Origin: Streptomyces sp. NBC_00457 | GTDB taxonomy: Bacteria; Actinomycetota; Actinomycetes; Streptomycetales; Streptomycetaceae | NCBI RefSeq assembly: GCF_036014015.1 | Contig: NZ_CP107905.1 | Span: 2,480,001-2,544,000 of the forward strand | Direction of reading: 5' to 3' | Length of the DNA: 64,000 bases | Shown: in pieces, positions 17,316 to 25,649 of the stretch | How positions within the stretch are numbered: position 1 is the first letter of the stretch | Layout of the letters: every line of letters begins with the position of its first letter | Notes under the pieces: model-generated | What the model was told of the DNA's origin: nothing | Seen by the model: only the letters and a program-made list of their open reading frames with translations | Database searches by the model: none | Position numbers and translations under genes: made by a program

Positions 17316-18292
17316 GCGGTGCCTCCTACGGTGCGCAGCTGGCGTTCGACGGTGCGTGTGAGCAGCTCGGCCTTGAAGCCGTTGTGCGTGAGGGGGCGGG
17401 CCCCGTCGGCCGCGTGCCCGGCGGCCTCGGTCCACAGCCGGTCCGAGGGGCGTTCGCCGATGAGGGCCTGCTCGACGGCGGGCAGCTTCCAGGGCACGGT
17501 GCCCACACCGCCGGCGGCGACCTTTGCCGCTCGGATCACGCCGCCGCCGATGTGCAGGGCGACCGCGGCCGAGGTGAGCGCGAACTCGTAGGACTGACGG
17601 TCGCGCACCTTCAGATAGCCGGACCTCAGTGGGCGCGGATGGGCCGGGATCTCCACAGCGGTGATCAACTCGCCTGGTTTCAGGGCCTGTTCGCGGTTCG
17701 GCGTGCTGCCCGGCTGAAGCAGGAAATCAGCGAAGGGCATGGTGCGTTCGCCGTCCGGGCCCAGCAGGTGGAGGGTGGCCTCCAGTGCGGCGAGGGCGAC
17801 CGCGAGATCGGAGGGGTGCGTGGCCACGCAACTGTCGGAGGTGCCGAGGATCGCGTGGCTGCGGTTGTAGCCGTCCCGCGCCGCGCACCCGGAGCCCGGC
17901 TCGCGCTTGTTGCAGGCGGCTGTCACGTCCCGGAAGTAGGTGCACCGGGTGCGCTGCATGATGTTGCCGCCGATGGTGGCCATGTTCCGCAGTTGGGCCG
18001 AGGCGCTCAGTTCCAGCGCCTGGGAGATGACGGGGTACAGGGAGCGCACCTTGGGATGAGCGGCGGCCTCGGCCATGCGGACCAGGGCGCCCAAGCGCAG
18101 GCCTCCGCTCCTGGTGACGGTGACCTCGCGCAGCGGCAGGGCGCTGATGTCGACAAGCGAGCCCGGGCGTTCGACGGTCTCCCGCATCAGGTCGACGAGC
18201 GTGGTGCCGCCCGCGATGTAACGCCCGCCGCGCCGACCGGCGTTGAGGGCCTCTCGCGTGTCCGCGGCCTTGGTGTAGGTGAAGGGATACAT
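17312..18292 (-). CDS. FAD-binding medium subunit with extra Fe-S cysteines (PaoB-like)
   Basis: Protein of 326 residues of the FAD_binding_5/CO dehydrogenase medium-subunit family: FAD contacts in RYIAGGTTLVDLM and ATIGGNIMQRTRC. Between them and the C-terminal domain is a cysteine cluster at 117, 127, 136 and 155 (RCTYFRD, ACNKREPGSGCAA, SDSCVATHPSD). That insertion is typical of PaoB/YagS, where it binds a [4Fe-4S] cluster, and is absent from ordinary XdhB. It passes electrons from the [2Fe-2S] subunit region to FAD. Twelve bases separate it from the upstream small-subunit gene. Confidence 0.92.
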   Translation of the reverse strand: MYPFTYTKAADTREALNAGRRGGRYIAGGTTLVDLMRETVERPGSLVDISALPLREVTVTRSGGLRLGALVRMAEAAAHPKVRSLYPVISQALELSASAQLRNMATIGGNIMQRTRCTYFRDVTAACNKREPGSGCAARDGYNRSHAILGTSDSCVATHPSDLAVALAALEATLHLLGPDGERTMPFADFLLQPGSTPNREQALKPGELITAVEIPAHPRPLRSGYLKVRDRQSYEFALTSAAVALHIGGGVIRAAKVAAGGVGTVPWKLPAVEQALIGERPSDRLWTEAAGHAADGARPLTHNGFKAELLTRTVERQLRTVGGTA

Positions 18293-18304
18293 GGGAATCG
18301 GTCC

Positions 18305-18955
18305 TCACTTCCGGCCGGCGGCCTGCTCGACCGCGCGCCCGATCTTCACGTAGCAGCCGCACCGGCAGAGGTTGCCGCTCATCCACTCCCGGATCTCCTC
18401 CGGGGAGCCGGTGTGACCCTCCTGGATGCACCCGACGCCGGACACGATCTGGCCCGACGTGCAGAAGCCGCACTGGAAGGCGTCCTGGTCGATGAACGCC
18501 TGTTGCAGCGGGTGGAGCCGGTCGCCCTTCTCCAGACCCTCGATCGTGGTGACCTCGGTACCCTCCAGCCGCACCGCCAGGGTCAGGCAGGAGTTGACCC
18601 GTCGCCCGTCGACCAGGACCGTGCAGGCGCCGCAGGCACCGGCGTTGCAGCCCTTCTTGGAACCGGTCAGGCCCAGGCGCTCGCGCAGCAGGTCGAGAAG
18701 CGAGGTGCGGTTGTCGATCGCGACGGTGTGCCGGACGCCGTTGACCGTCAGGGAGACGCGGCTGCCGGGCGCCGCCTCGGCAGCCACCGCCGCCTCGGCG
18801 CCGAGCGGCGGGGACCCGGCGACCAGGCCACCGGCCGCGACCGCTCCCCCGACGGCCGTGCTCGCGGCGATGAAGGTACGCCGGGACGGCACGGAGGGGG
18901 GCACAAGGGGGTCGACGGGGGAAGTCGCTGCTGGGTCGGGACGTTCGGTGGACAT
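18305..18955 (-). CDS. [2Fe-2S] small subunit with Tat signal (PaoA-like)
   Basis: Protein of 216 residues. A Tat signal is visible: the twin arginines 25-26 in PSRRTFIAAS followed by a hydrophobic alanine/glycine stretch to about 55. Then comes the plant-type ferredoxin domain with Cys103, 108, 111 and 123 and the helical domain with Cys162, 165, 197 and 199. The signal should carry the assembled Mo/FAD/Fe-S complex across the membrane, as for E. coli PaoABC. The ATG at 18955 follows GGGAG. First gene of the four-gene operon; its promoter must lie in the region upstream of 18955. Confidence 0.93.
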   Translation of the reverse strand: MSTERPDPAATSPVDPLVPPSVPSRRTFIAASTAVGGAVAAGGLVAGSPPLGAEAAVAAEAAPGSRVSLTVNGVRHTVAIDNRTSLLDLLRERLGLTGSKKGCNAGACGACTVLVDGRRVNSCLTLAVRLEGTEVTTIEGLEKGDRLHPLQQAFIDQDAFQCGFCTSGQIVSGVGCIQEGHTGSPEEIREWMSGNLCRCGCYVKIGRAVEQAAGRK

Positions 18956-19105
18956 GTCCACGCTCCCTCGGTGTGGGTACGGGTGGTGAAGGGCGTACCG
19001 GTGGTCGCGTCGATCGCGAGGGTGCACCGGTTGCTGGGACGGGCTGTTCCAGGTACCGGGCGGCACGGCGGGCTGGTACCTCCGGCTGGCGCGGGTCTCG
19101 CCGGT

Positions 19106-19330
19106 CTACGGCTGGGGAAGTCGGCCGGCGTCCTGAGCGCCCAGCCCGTCATGACCAGGCAGTAGTCGTGGGATGGATCGGCCTTGCGAGCGGCGCGAGG
19201 TCGTCAAGCCGAGCCGCCCGTCGGCCACCAGGACGACGTCACTGTCGGCGGCCGGGAGCCGGGCATGGGCGGCACCGCGGCCCGAGGAGCCACCGGCGAT
19301 CAGAGCAAGGGTTCGGGACACCCACCCAGC
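19106..19330 (-). pseudogene. Possible short-chain dehydrogenase remnant
   Basis: On the minus strand a stretch reads LALIAGGSSGRGAAHARLP, then ADSDVVLVADGRLG, which resembles the start of a short-chain dehydrogenase (TGGSSGIG motif and following helix and strand) with several substitutions. No catalytic Tyr-Lys and no continuing domain follow, and the frame ends after about 35 more residues. It may be the decayed end of an oxidoreductase once attached to this operon, or chance similarity. I see no convincing gene in the rest of 18956-19665, which must contain promoters for the divergent operon and the sigma factor. Confidence 0.25.
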
Positions 19331-19665
19331 CTTCACCACTTGACTCACAGTCATCCAGAGGTTGTTGCACCAAGCATGTTTATGTCTGCCGGCGGCCATG
19401 GAGCGGCGCGCGATTCCCCGGCCCGGCCGTCCAGTGCGGCACCAGCCGCACGTCAACCGGCGACCGCATCCGACATCGGCGAGCTGTCACCGCAGCCCTC
19501 GCTCCCCCTGCCCGACACCGGAGACGGTCTGCCCAGCGCGGCTTCGCTGCCCGGCAACGATGCGAACTCGTTGGACGCCACCCCCTCCACAACCGCCGCT
19601 ACCGGACGGTAATGTCGCGCCCCGCCGGACGCACGTGGCCGGCGGGTGAGCGCGAAGGGGCCCTC

Positions 19666-20709
19666 ATGGCGATGGACATGCCGGCGGAGATACAGGCGGC
19701 CCACGACCGGTGGGAGCGCATGTGGACGCACCGTGAGCAGTTGCTCAAGGTGGCCCGCCGCAGGTCGATGTCCCTGGAGGACGCCGAGGACGCCGTGCAC
19801 GAGGCGATGCTGCGCGCGGCGGAGCGCCCCGACCTGGACGACGAGCGGCTCGCCGCCTGGCTGACGACGGTGACGATTCGTCTGTGCGTCGACCGGTACC
19901 GGCAGGTCAGCCGGGAGGCCGAGGTGCGCAAAAGCCCGACGCTGATCGCTCCCGGTCCTGTGCCGGTCGAGGAGGCGGTGTGCGACCGGGCCGAGGCCAG
20001 ATGGCTGGCCGTGCGCAGCGGGGAGCTGCCCGCGCGCCAGGCGGAGGCGATCCGGCTGAAGTCGGAGGACCTGGATGTGAGCCAGGTCGCCGTGCGGATG
20101 GGCCTGAGCTACCGGACGGTCGAGTCGCTGCTGGCCCGGGCCCGCCGGACGCTGCGCAACTCGCTGGCCGGCACGCTCGGTCTCGCGCTGTTCCTGTGCG
20201 GCCGGGGCAGGCCGCGGGCGAGTCATGCCCAGGCCCTGGCGGTGGCCTCGACGGCGGCGACGCTGGCCGTGGCCGGCTTCGTGCTGCCGTACGCCGACGA
20301 CTGGGACGGACAGGGCGCGGCGCCTCGGGTCGCCGTATCCCCGCAGCCGGAGGCGTGGCAACAGCCGGACGAGGACGGCCGGGCAACGGCTCCGGGCGGG
20401 CGGGCGGCCCCGGACGCCTCGACCGCCGCCGCCCCGGAGGCGAGGCGGACCCCGGACGCCCGGTCGCTGCTGCCGCTGTCGGTGCCGCCCCTGCCGAAGA
20501 TCACCACCGCACCGGACCTGACCGCTCCCGAACTGCCTGACGTGCCCGACGTCCCAGAACTCCCGACCATCTCGGACGCCCCGGAGGCCCCGGACGCACG
20601 CGACCTCCCACGAGCCGTACCCAGCGCCCCCGCCCTCCCCGCGACCCCCGAGACTCCGGAAGCACCCGCCGCGCCCTCCGCCCCCACCCCGGTCGACGCG
20701 CTGCCATAG
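19666..20709 (+). CDS. Sigma-70-family factor with membrane segment and Pro-rich tail
   Basis: About 347 residues. Residues 1-170 are an ECF-like sigma factor: region 2 (LLKVARRRSMSLEDAEDAVHEAMLRA, then WLTTVTIRLCVDRYRQ) and region 4 (LPARQAEAIRLKSEDLDVSQ, then MGLSYRTVESLLARARRTLR). After residue 185 come a hydrophobic segment (ALAVASTAATLAVAGFVLPYA) and a tail of over 120 residues rich in Pro, Ala and acidic residues with PELPDVPDVPELP-type repeats. Most ECF factors stop after region 4, so the tail suggests a membrane-tethered factor with an outside domain. The ATG at 19666 is five bases after AAGGGG. It lies directly upstream of the mce operon and in the same direction. Confidence 0.85.
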   Translation: MAMDMPAEIQAAHDRWERMWTHREQLLKVARRRSMSLEDAEDAVHEAMLRAAERPDLDDERLAAWLTTVTIRLCVDRYRQVSREAEVRKSPTLIAPGPVPVEEAVCDRAEARWLAVRSGELPARQAEAIRLKSEDLDVSQVAVRMGLSYRTVESLLARARRTLRNSLAGTLGLALFLCGRGRPRASHAQALAVASTAATLAVAGFVLPYADDWDGQGAAPRVAVSPQPEAWQQPDEDGRATAPGGRAAPDASTAAAPEARRTPDARSLLPLSVPPLPKITTAPDLTAPELPDVPDVPELPTISDAPEAPDARDLPRAVPSAPALPATPETPEAPAAPSAPTPVDALP

Positions 20710-20827
20710 CCCCCGCTCAGCCCGTCCGAAAGAAGATTCGCGTCCGCCGCACCCACCGCCCCACCCCCGTCCACGCACTGCCATAGCCCTCCCTCAACCC
20801 CGTCCCAAAAAAATCCGTGTCCGCCGC
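20674..20827 (+). repeat. 77-bp imperfect tandem duplication across a stop codon
   Basis: Unit 1 (20674-20750) covers the last codons and TAG of the sigma-factor gene; unit 2 (20751-20827) repeats it with period 77. CTGCCATAGC recurs at 20701 and 20778 and TCCGCCGC at 20743 and 20820, while the interior has diverged. It fills most of the gap before the mce ATPase gene. Confidence 0.7.
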
Positions 20828-20894
20828 GACGGACGCCCCGCCCCTCCCCGTAGAGCAGATGTCAGGGCTGCTCCACGGCTGAAGGGTGAACCGG

Positions 20895-21809
20895 ATGGGT
20901 GTCGAGATCTGTGTGGAAGGGCTGACGAAGTCCTTCGGTCACCAGGTCATCTGGCAGGACGTCTCGCTGACGCTGCCCGCCGGGGAGGTCTCGGTCATGC
21001 TCGGCCCCTCGGGCACGGGCAAGTCGGTGTTCCTCAAGACGCTCGTGGGACTGCTCAAGCCGGAGCGCGGGTCGATCACGGTTCAAGGCCGGGACATCAC
21101 CAAGCTGCGTGAGCACGACCTGTACGAGGTGCGGAAGCTCTTCGGCGTGCTGTTCCAGGACGGCGCGCTGTTCGGGTCGATGAACCTGTACGACAACATC
21201 GCCTTCCCGCTGCGTGAGCACACCCGCAAGCCGGAGAGCGAGGTCCGGCGGATCGTGCTCGAGAAGATGGACATGGTCGGTCTGATCGGCGCGGAGGAGA
21301 AGCTGCCCGGCGAGATCTCCGGCGGTATGCGCAAACGGGCCGGACTGGCCCGGGCGCTTGTCCTCGACCCGGAGATCATTCTGTTCGACGAGCCGGACTC
21401 GGGGCTGGATCCGGTGCGCGTCGCGTATCTCAACCAGCTGATCGTCGACCTGAACGCCCAGATCGACGCGACCTTCCTCATCGTCACGCACGACATCGCC
21501 TCGGCCCGCCAGGTCCCGGACAACATCGGGCTGCTGTTCCGCCGCGAGCTGGTGATGTTCGGGCCCCGCGACCGCCTGCTGACCAGCGACGAACCCGTCG
21601 TACGGCAGTTCCTCAACGGCCGGATGCAGGGGCCGATCGGCATGGCGGAGGAGAAGGACGCCGCCCAGGTCGAGCAGGAACTGGCCCTGATCGGCGAGCA
21701 CATCGAGACCGAGCACCTCACACCCCGGCTGCTGCCCAGCCCCGGCATCCCCCGCCCGCCCCGCTGGCAGGCCATCGCGCGCCGGGAGGAGGAGGTGGCG
21801 CACGCATGA
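20895..21809 (+). CDS. mceG: Mce-associated ABC ATPase (MceG/Mkl/MlaF-like)
   Basis: ATPase of about 304 residues with Walker A GPSGTGKS, signature ISGGMRKRAGLARAL and Walker B ILFDEPDSGLDP, then the H-loop THD. The LSGGM-type signature with MRKRAGLARA is characteristic of MlaF/Mkl. It powers lipid or sterol transport by the Mce complex on the cytoplasmic face. The C-terminal extension after 250 matches actinobacterial MceG proteins. The ATG at 20895 has GAAGGG eight bases upstream; a GTG at 20886 is an alternative. It overlaps the YrbE gene by four bases, placing the ATPase in the operon, whereas in mycobacteria it is unlinked. Confidence 0.93.
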   Translation: MGVEICVEGLTKSFGHQVIWQDVSLTLPAGEVSVMLGPSGTGKSVFLKTLVGLLKPERGSITVQGRDITKLREHDLYEVRKLFGVLFQDGALFGSMNLYDNIAFPLREHTRKPESEVRRIVLEKMDMVGLIGAEEKLPGEISGGMRKRAGLARALVLDPEIILFDEPDSGLDPVRVAYLNQLIVDLNAQIDATFLIVTHDIASARQVPDNIGLLFRRELVMFGPRDRLLTSDEPVVRQFLNGRMQGPIGMAEEKDAAQVEQELALIGEHIETEHLTPRLLPSPGIPRPPRWQAIARREEEVAHA

Positions 21810-22576
21810 GCCTCAACCCCGTCGGCGCGCTACGTCACTCCGGCAGTCTCTGCGCGATGGCCCTGGACGTCGTACGGACTGTGCCCAAACGGCCGTTCCA
21901 AGTAAGGGAGTTCATCCAGCAGGCCTGGTTCATCGCCAGCGTCACCATCCTGCCGACCGCCCTCGTCTCCATCCCCTTCGGCGCGGTCATCGCCCTCCAG
22001 ATCGGCAGCCTCACCCGGCAGTTGGGCGCCCAGTCCTTCTCGGGCGCGGCCTCCGTGCTCGCGGTGCTGCGGGAGGCCTCGCCGATCGTGACCGCGCTGC
22101 TGATCGCGGGTGCCGGCGGTACGGCGATCTGCGCGGACCTCGGGGCGCGGAAGATCCGCGAGGAGATCGACGCGATGCAGGTGCTGGGCATCGACCCGAT
22201 CCACCGGCTGGTCGTGCCGCGTGTGCTGGCCTCGATGGTGGTGGCGGTGCTGCTCAACGGCCTGGTGTCGGTGGTCGGCGTGGCGGGCGGCTACTTCTTC
22301 AACGTCGTTCTCCAGGACGGCACACCGGGCGCGTATCTCGCCTCGTTCACCACGCTCGCCCAGCTCTCCGACCTGTGGGCCGCCGAGTTCAAGGCGCTCG
22401 TGTTCGGCGCGATCGCCGCGATCGTCGCCTCGTACAAGGGACTCACCGCGAAGGGCGGCCCGAAGGGTGTGGGCGACGCGGTGAACCAGTCGGTGGTGAT
22501 CACCTTCATGTTGCTGTTCGTGACCAACTTCGTGATGACCGCGGTGTACTTCCAGGTCGTTCCGCAGAGGGGCTGA
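21806..22576 (+). CDS. yrbE1A: YrbE/MlaE-family permease A
   Basis: Integral membrane permease of 256 residues of the MlaE family, with five or six hydrophobic segments and the conserved ITALLIAGAGGTAICADLGARKIREEIDAM segment (about 91-119), whose EEIDAMQVLGIDP loop contacts the ATPase. It forms the membrane channel of the Mce importer with the next gene product. Overlapping starts and stops (ATGA) show tight translational coupling. Confidence 0.93.
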   Translation: MSLNPVGALRHSGSLCAMALDVVRTVPKRPFQVREFIQQAWFIASVTILPTALVSIPFGAVIALQIGSLTRQLGAQSFSGAASVLAVLREASPIVTALLIAGAGGTAICADLGARKIREEIDAMQVLGIDPIHRLVVPRVLASMVVAVLLNGLVSVVGVAGGYFFNVVLQDGTPGAYLASFTTLAQLSDLWAAEFKALVFGAIAAIVASYKGLTAKGGPKGVGDAVNQSVVITFMLLFVTNFVMTAVYFQVVPQRG

Positions 22577-22579
22577 GCG

Positions 22580-23395
22580 ATGAGACTTCTCGACCGCCCC
22601 CTGAAGTCCCTCGAGGACCTGGGCGCTCAACTGACCTTCTACGGCCGCTCGCTGGCCTGGACCGGCCGCACCGTGCGCCGCTACAAGAAGGAGATCCTGC
22701 GGCTGCTCGCCGAGGTCAGCTTCGGCCGGGGCGCGCTCGCCGTCGTGGGCGGCACGGTCGGCGTGATCGCCTTCCTGTCGTTCTTCACCGGCACGGAGGT
22801 GGGGCTCCAGGGGTACGCCGCGCTCAACCAGCTCGGCACGTCCAACTTCGTGGCGTTCCTGTCGGCGTACTTCAACACCCGGGAGATCGCGCCGCTGGTG
22901 GCCGGGCTCGCGCTGTCCGCGACGGTCGGCGCCGGGTTCACCGCGCAGCTCGGCGCGATGCGGATCAGCGAGGAGACCGACGCCCTGGAGGTCATGGGCG
23001 TGCCCTCGCTGCCGTTCCTGGTGACCACGCGGATGATCGCCGGGTTCGTCGCCGTGATCCCGCTGTACGTGGTCGGGCTGCTGTCCTCGTACTTCGCCGC
23101 CCGCACCATCACCACCGGCTACTACGGGCAGTCGGCGGGCACCTACGACCACTACTTCCAGCAATACCTGCCGCCGGTCGACGTGCTGTGGTCCTTCGGC
23201 AAGGTGCTGGTCTTCGCCGTCGTGATCATCCTGGTGCACTGCTTCTACGGCTACTACGCGAGCGGCGGCCCGGCGGGCGTCGGTGTCGCGGTGGGGCGGG
23301 CCGTGCGGACGTCGATCGTGGCGATCAACGTCCTTGACTTCTTCCTGTCGTTGGCGATCTGGGGCGCCAACACGACCGTACGGATCGCGGGGTGA
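22580..23395 (+). CDS. yrbE1B: YrbE/MlaE-family permease B
   Basis: Second MlaE-type permease, 271 residues. Conserved APLVAGLALSATVGAGFTAQ, then MRISEETDALEVMGVPS mirrors the EE-D coupling loop of permease A. The N-terminal 50 residues are amphipathic. Forms a heterodimer with YrbE1A in known Mce systems. Three bases separate the two genes, and the stop overlaps the next GTG. Confidence 0.93.
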   Translation: MRLLDRPLKSLEDLGAQLTFYGRSLAWTGRTVRRYKKEILRLLAEVSFGRGALAVVGGTVGVIAFLSFFTGTEVGLQGYAALNQLGTSNFVAFLSAYFNTREIAPLVAGLALSATVGAGFTAQLGAMRISEETDALEVMGVPSLPFLVTTRMIAGFVAVIPLYVVGLLSSYFAARTITTGYYGQSAGTYDHYFQQYLPPVDVLWSFGKVLVFAVVIILVHCFYGYYASGGPAGVGVAVGRAVRTSIVAINVLDFFLSLAIWGANTTVRIAG

Positions 23396-24615
23396 GCCGC
23401 CGGATGAGGGTACTGAGACTGCGGTTGTACGGCGTCGTCTTCATCGCCGTACTCGCCCTGCTGCTGTCGCTGTCCGTCGCCGTCTACCGACAGGCGTTCA
23501 CGCCGGTCGTGCGGATCACGCTGGAGGCCGACAGCCTGGGCAACCAGCTGGACCGGCGTGCCGACGTCAAGCTGCGCGGGCTGCTGGTCGGCGAGGTGCG
23601 CGCGGTGCGGGCCGACGGGACGAAGGCGACGCTCGACATCGCGCTCAAGCCGGAGCATGTGTCGTACATCCCGGCCGATGTGCATGCGCGGCTGCTGCCC
23701 AAGACGCTGTTCGGCGAGAAGTACGTCGATCTGGTCGTCCCCGCCGGCTCGTCCGCGCGGTCGATCCGCGCCGGCGACGTGATCACCCAGGACCGTACCC
23801 GCGTCGGCATCGAGCTCCAGCAGTTGCTGAACGACCTGCTGCCGCTGCTGCGGACCGTCCGACCCGGCGAGCTCAACGCCACGCTGTCCGCGTTCGCCAC
23901 GGCCCTCGAAGGGCGCGGCGACCGGATCGGCGCCAACCTCACGCGCGTGGAGGCCTACTTGCGGAAGCTCAACCCGCATCTGCCGTCCCTGAAGGAGGAC
24001 ATCGCGCGGTTCGCGGACGTCGCCGAGGTGTACGGCGACGCGGCGCCCGACCTGATGCGGATCCTGCGCAACACGGTGACCACCAGCCGCACGCTGGTGG
24101 AGAAGAAGGACCAGCTCGCCGCCGCGCTCACCTCGACCACGGCCGCCGCCGGCACGGCGGGCGGCTTCCTCGACCGGACCGGTGACCGGCTGATCACGCT
24201 GGGCCGGGTGTCCCGTCCGACGCTCGATCTCTTCGCCCGCTACTCGCCCGAGTACCCGTGCCTGCTCGACGGCCTGGTCCGGCAGGAGGAAGCCTCCGAG
24301 GAGGCGTTCCGGGGCGGGAGGATGCGGATCACACTGGAAGTCGTACGGCAGCGGCCGGCGTACGAACCCGGTGAGGAGCCCCGGTACGGGGAGCGGTCGG
24401 GGCCCGACTGCCGTGGTCTGCCGCACCCGAGCGTGCCCGCGCCGCACACCAAGCTCGATGACGGTACGTCGGAGGTGTCCGGCACCCGCGCCGAACAGCG
24501 CGCCGTCGGCTCCCTCGTGGCCCCCGTCCTGGGCGTGCCCGCCGACGAGGTGCCGCCGGTCGCGACGCTGCTGTTCGGGCCGATGGCGCGCGGGACGGCG
24601 GTGAGCGTCGCATGA
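23392..24615 (+). CDS. mceA: MCE-family protein A
   Basis: Protein of 407 residues with an N-terminal signal anchor (LYGVVFIAVLALLLSLSVAVY) and a MlaD/MCE domain (VRITLEADSLGNQLDRRADV, KLRGLLVGEVRAV, then LLPKTLFGEKYVDLV), followed by the long helical MCE C-terminal domain. Six such proteins form a hexameric, tube-like lipid conduit between permease and cell surface in mycobacterial Mce systems. The GTG at 23392 overlaps the YrbE1B stop; an ATG at 23404 is also possible. Confidence 0.93.
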   Translation: MSRRMRVLRLRLYGVVFIAVLALLLSLSVAVYRQAFTPVVRITLEADSLGNQLDRRADVKLRGLLVGEVRAVRADGTKATLDIALKPEHVSYIPADVHARLLPKTLFGEKYVDLVVPAGSSARSIRAGDVITQDRTRVGIELQQLLNDLLPLLRTVRPGELNATLSAFATALEGRGDRIGANLTRVEAYLRKLNPHLPSLKEDIARFADVAEVYGDAAPDLMRILRNTVTTSRTLVEKKDQLAAALTSTTAAAGTAGGFLDRTGDRLITLGRVSRPTLDLFARYSPEYPCLLDGLVRQEEASEEAFRGGRMRITLEVVRQRPAYEPGEEPRYGERSGPDCRGLPHPSVPAPHTKLDDGTSEVSGTRAEQRAVGSLVAPVLGVPADEVPPVATLLFGPMARGTAVSVA

Positions 24616-25649
24616 GCACGACGAAATCACGCCGGACCGCCGGCCCGCTGATCAAGTTCAGCCTCTTCGCCGTGGTGACGATCCTGGCGACGGCCCTGCT
24701 CGCCGCCACCATCGTGAACATCTCCTTCACCCCCACCGACACCTACCGCGCCGTGTTCAGCGACGTCACCGGCCTGGAGGAGGGCGACGACATCCGGGTG
24801 GCCGGGGTGCGGGTCGGTGAAGTCGAGGGCATCCGGATCAAGGACCGGACCCGCGCCGAGGTCACGTTCACGGTCAGCGAGGAGCGTCCGCTGCTCACGA
24901 GCACGGGCGCGGTCGTCCGCTACCGGAACCTCGTCGGGCAGCGGTACGTCGCCCTGACCGAGGGCGTGGGCGACGGCACCCGGCTGCGGCCCGGCGCGAC
25001 GATCCCGCTGTCGCGGACGCAGCCCGCGCTGGACCTCAACGCCCTGCTGAACGGCTTCAAGCCGCTGTTCGCCGCGCTCAGCCCGAAGGACGTCAACCAG
25101 CTCGCGACCGAGATCATCAAGACCCTCCAGGGCGAGGGCGGCACGGTCGACAGCCTGCTCGCGCACACGGCTTCGCTCACCACGACACTCGCCGGCCGGG
25201 ACAAGCTGATCGGCTCCGTGATCGACAACCTCAACACCGTGCTGGGGACGCTCGACCGGCGCGGTGCCCGTTTCTCCGGGCTGCTCAAGCAGCTGCGCCG
25301 GGTGATCTCGGGGCTGTCCGCCGACCGTGAGCCGATCGGTGAGTCGCTGGTGAGCATCGGCGACCTGACGGAAGCGACGTCGGGGCTCTTGCAGGACGCG
25401 CGTCCGCCCCTGAAGGACGACATCGCCGAGCTGACCGATCTCACCGGAACGCTCAATGACAACGAGAAGACGGTGGAGGGCGTGCTGAAGCGGCTGCCGA
25501 ACAAGCTCAATGAACTGACGGGGACGGCGTCCTACGGCTCGTGGTTCAACTTCTACCTCTGCGACTTCGACGGCCGGATCGTGCTGCCGAAGACGAAGCA
25601 GGTACTCACTCCCGAGCTGCACGTGGCGAGGGCGAGGTGCGCGGGATGA
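24612..25649 (+). CDS. mceB: MCE-family protein B
   Basis: Protein of 345 residues: N-terminal membrane anchor (FSLFAVVTILATALLAATIV), MCE domain with YRAVFSDVTGLEEGDDIRVA, then GVRVGEVEGI and VRYRNLVGQRYVAL, and a long helical region. Second of the six subunits. Overlaps both neighbours by four bases. Confidence 0.93.
   Translation: MSTTKSRRTAGPLIKFSLFAVVTILATALLAATIVNISFTPTDTYRAVFSDVTGLEEGDDIRVAGVRVGEVEGIRIKDRTRAEVTFTVSEERPLLTSTGAVVRYRNLVGQRYVALTEGVGDGTRLRPGATIPLSRTQPALDLNALLNGFKPLFAALSPKDVNQLATEIIKTLQGEGGTVDSLLAHTASLTTTLAGRDKLIGSVIDNLNTVLGTLDRRGARFSGLLKQLRRVISGLSADREPIGESLVSIGDLTEATSGLLQDARPPLKDDIAELTDLTGTLNDNEKTVEGVLKRLPNKLNELTGTASYGSWFNFYLCDFDGRIVLPKTKQVLTPELHVARARCAG

Noticed and set aside
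15129..19165. Long plus-strand frames opposite the Mo-enzyme operon
   Set aside because: Antisense shadows; the minus strand carries intact cofactor motifs.
18973..19665. Upstream extension of the sigma-factor frame from 18973
   Set aside because: Arg/Gly-rich sequence without sigma features; the ATG at 19666 has a well placed ribosome site.
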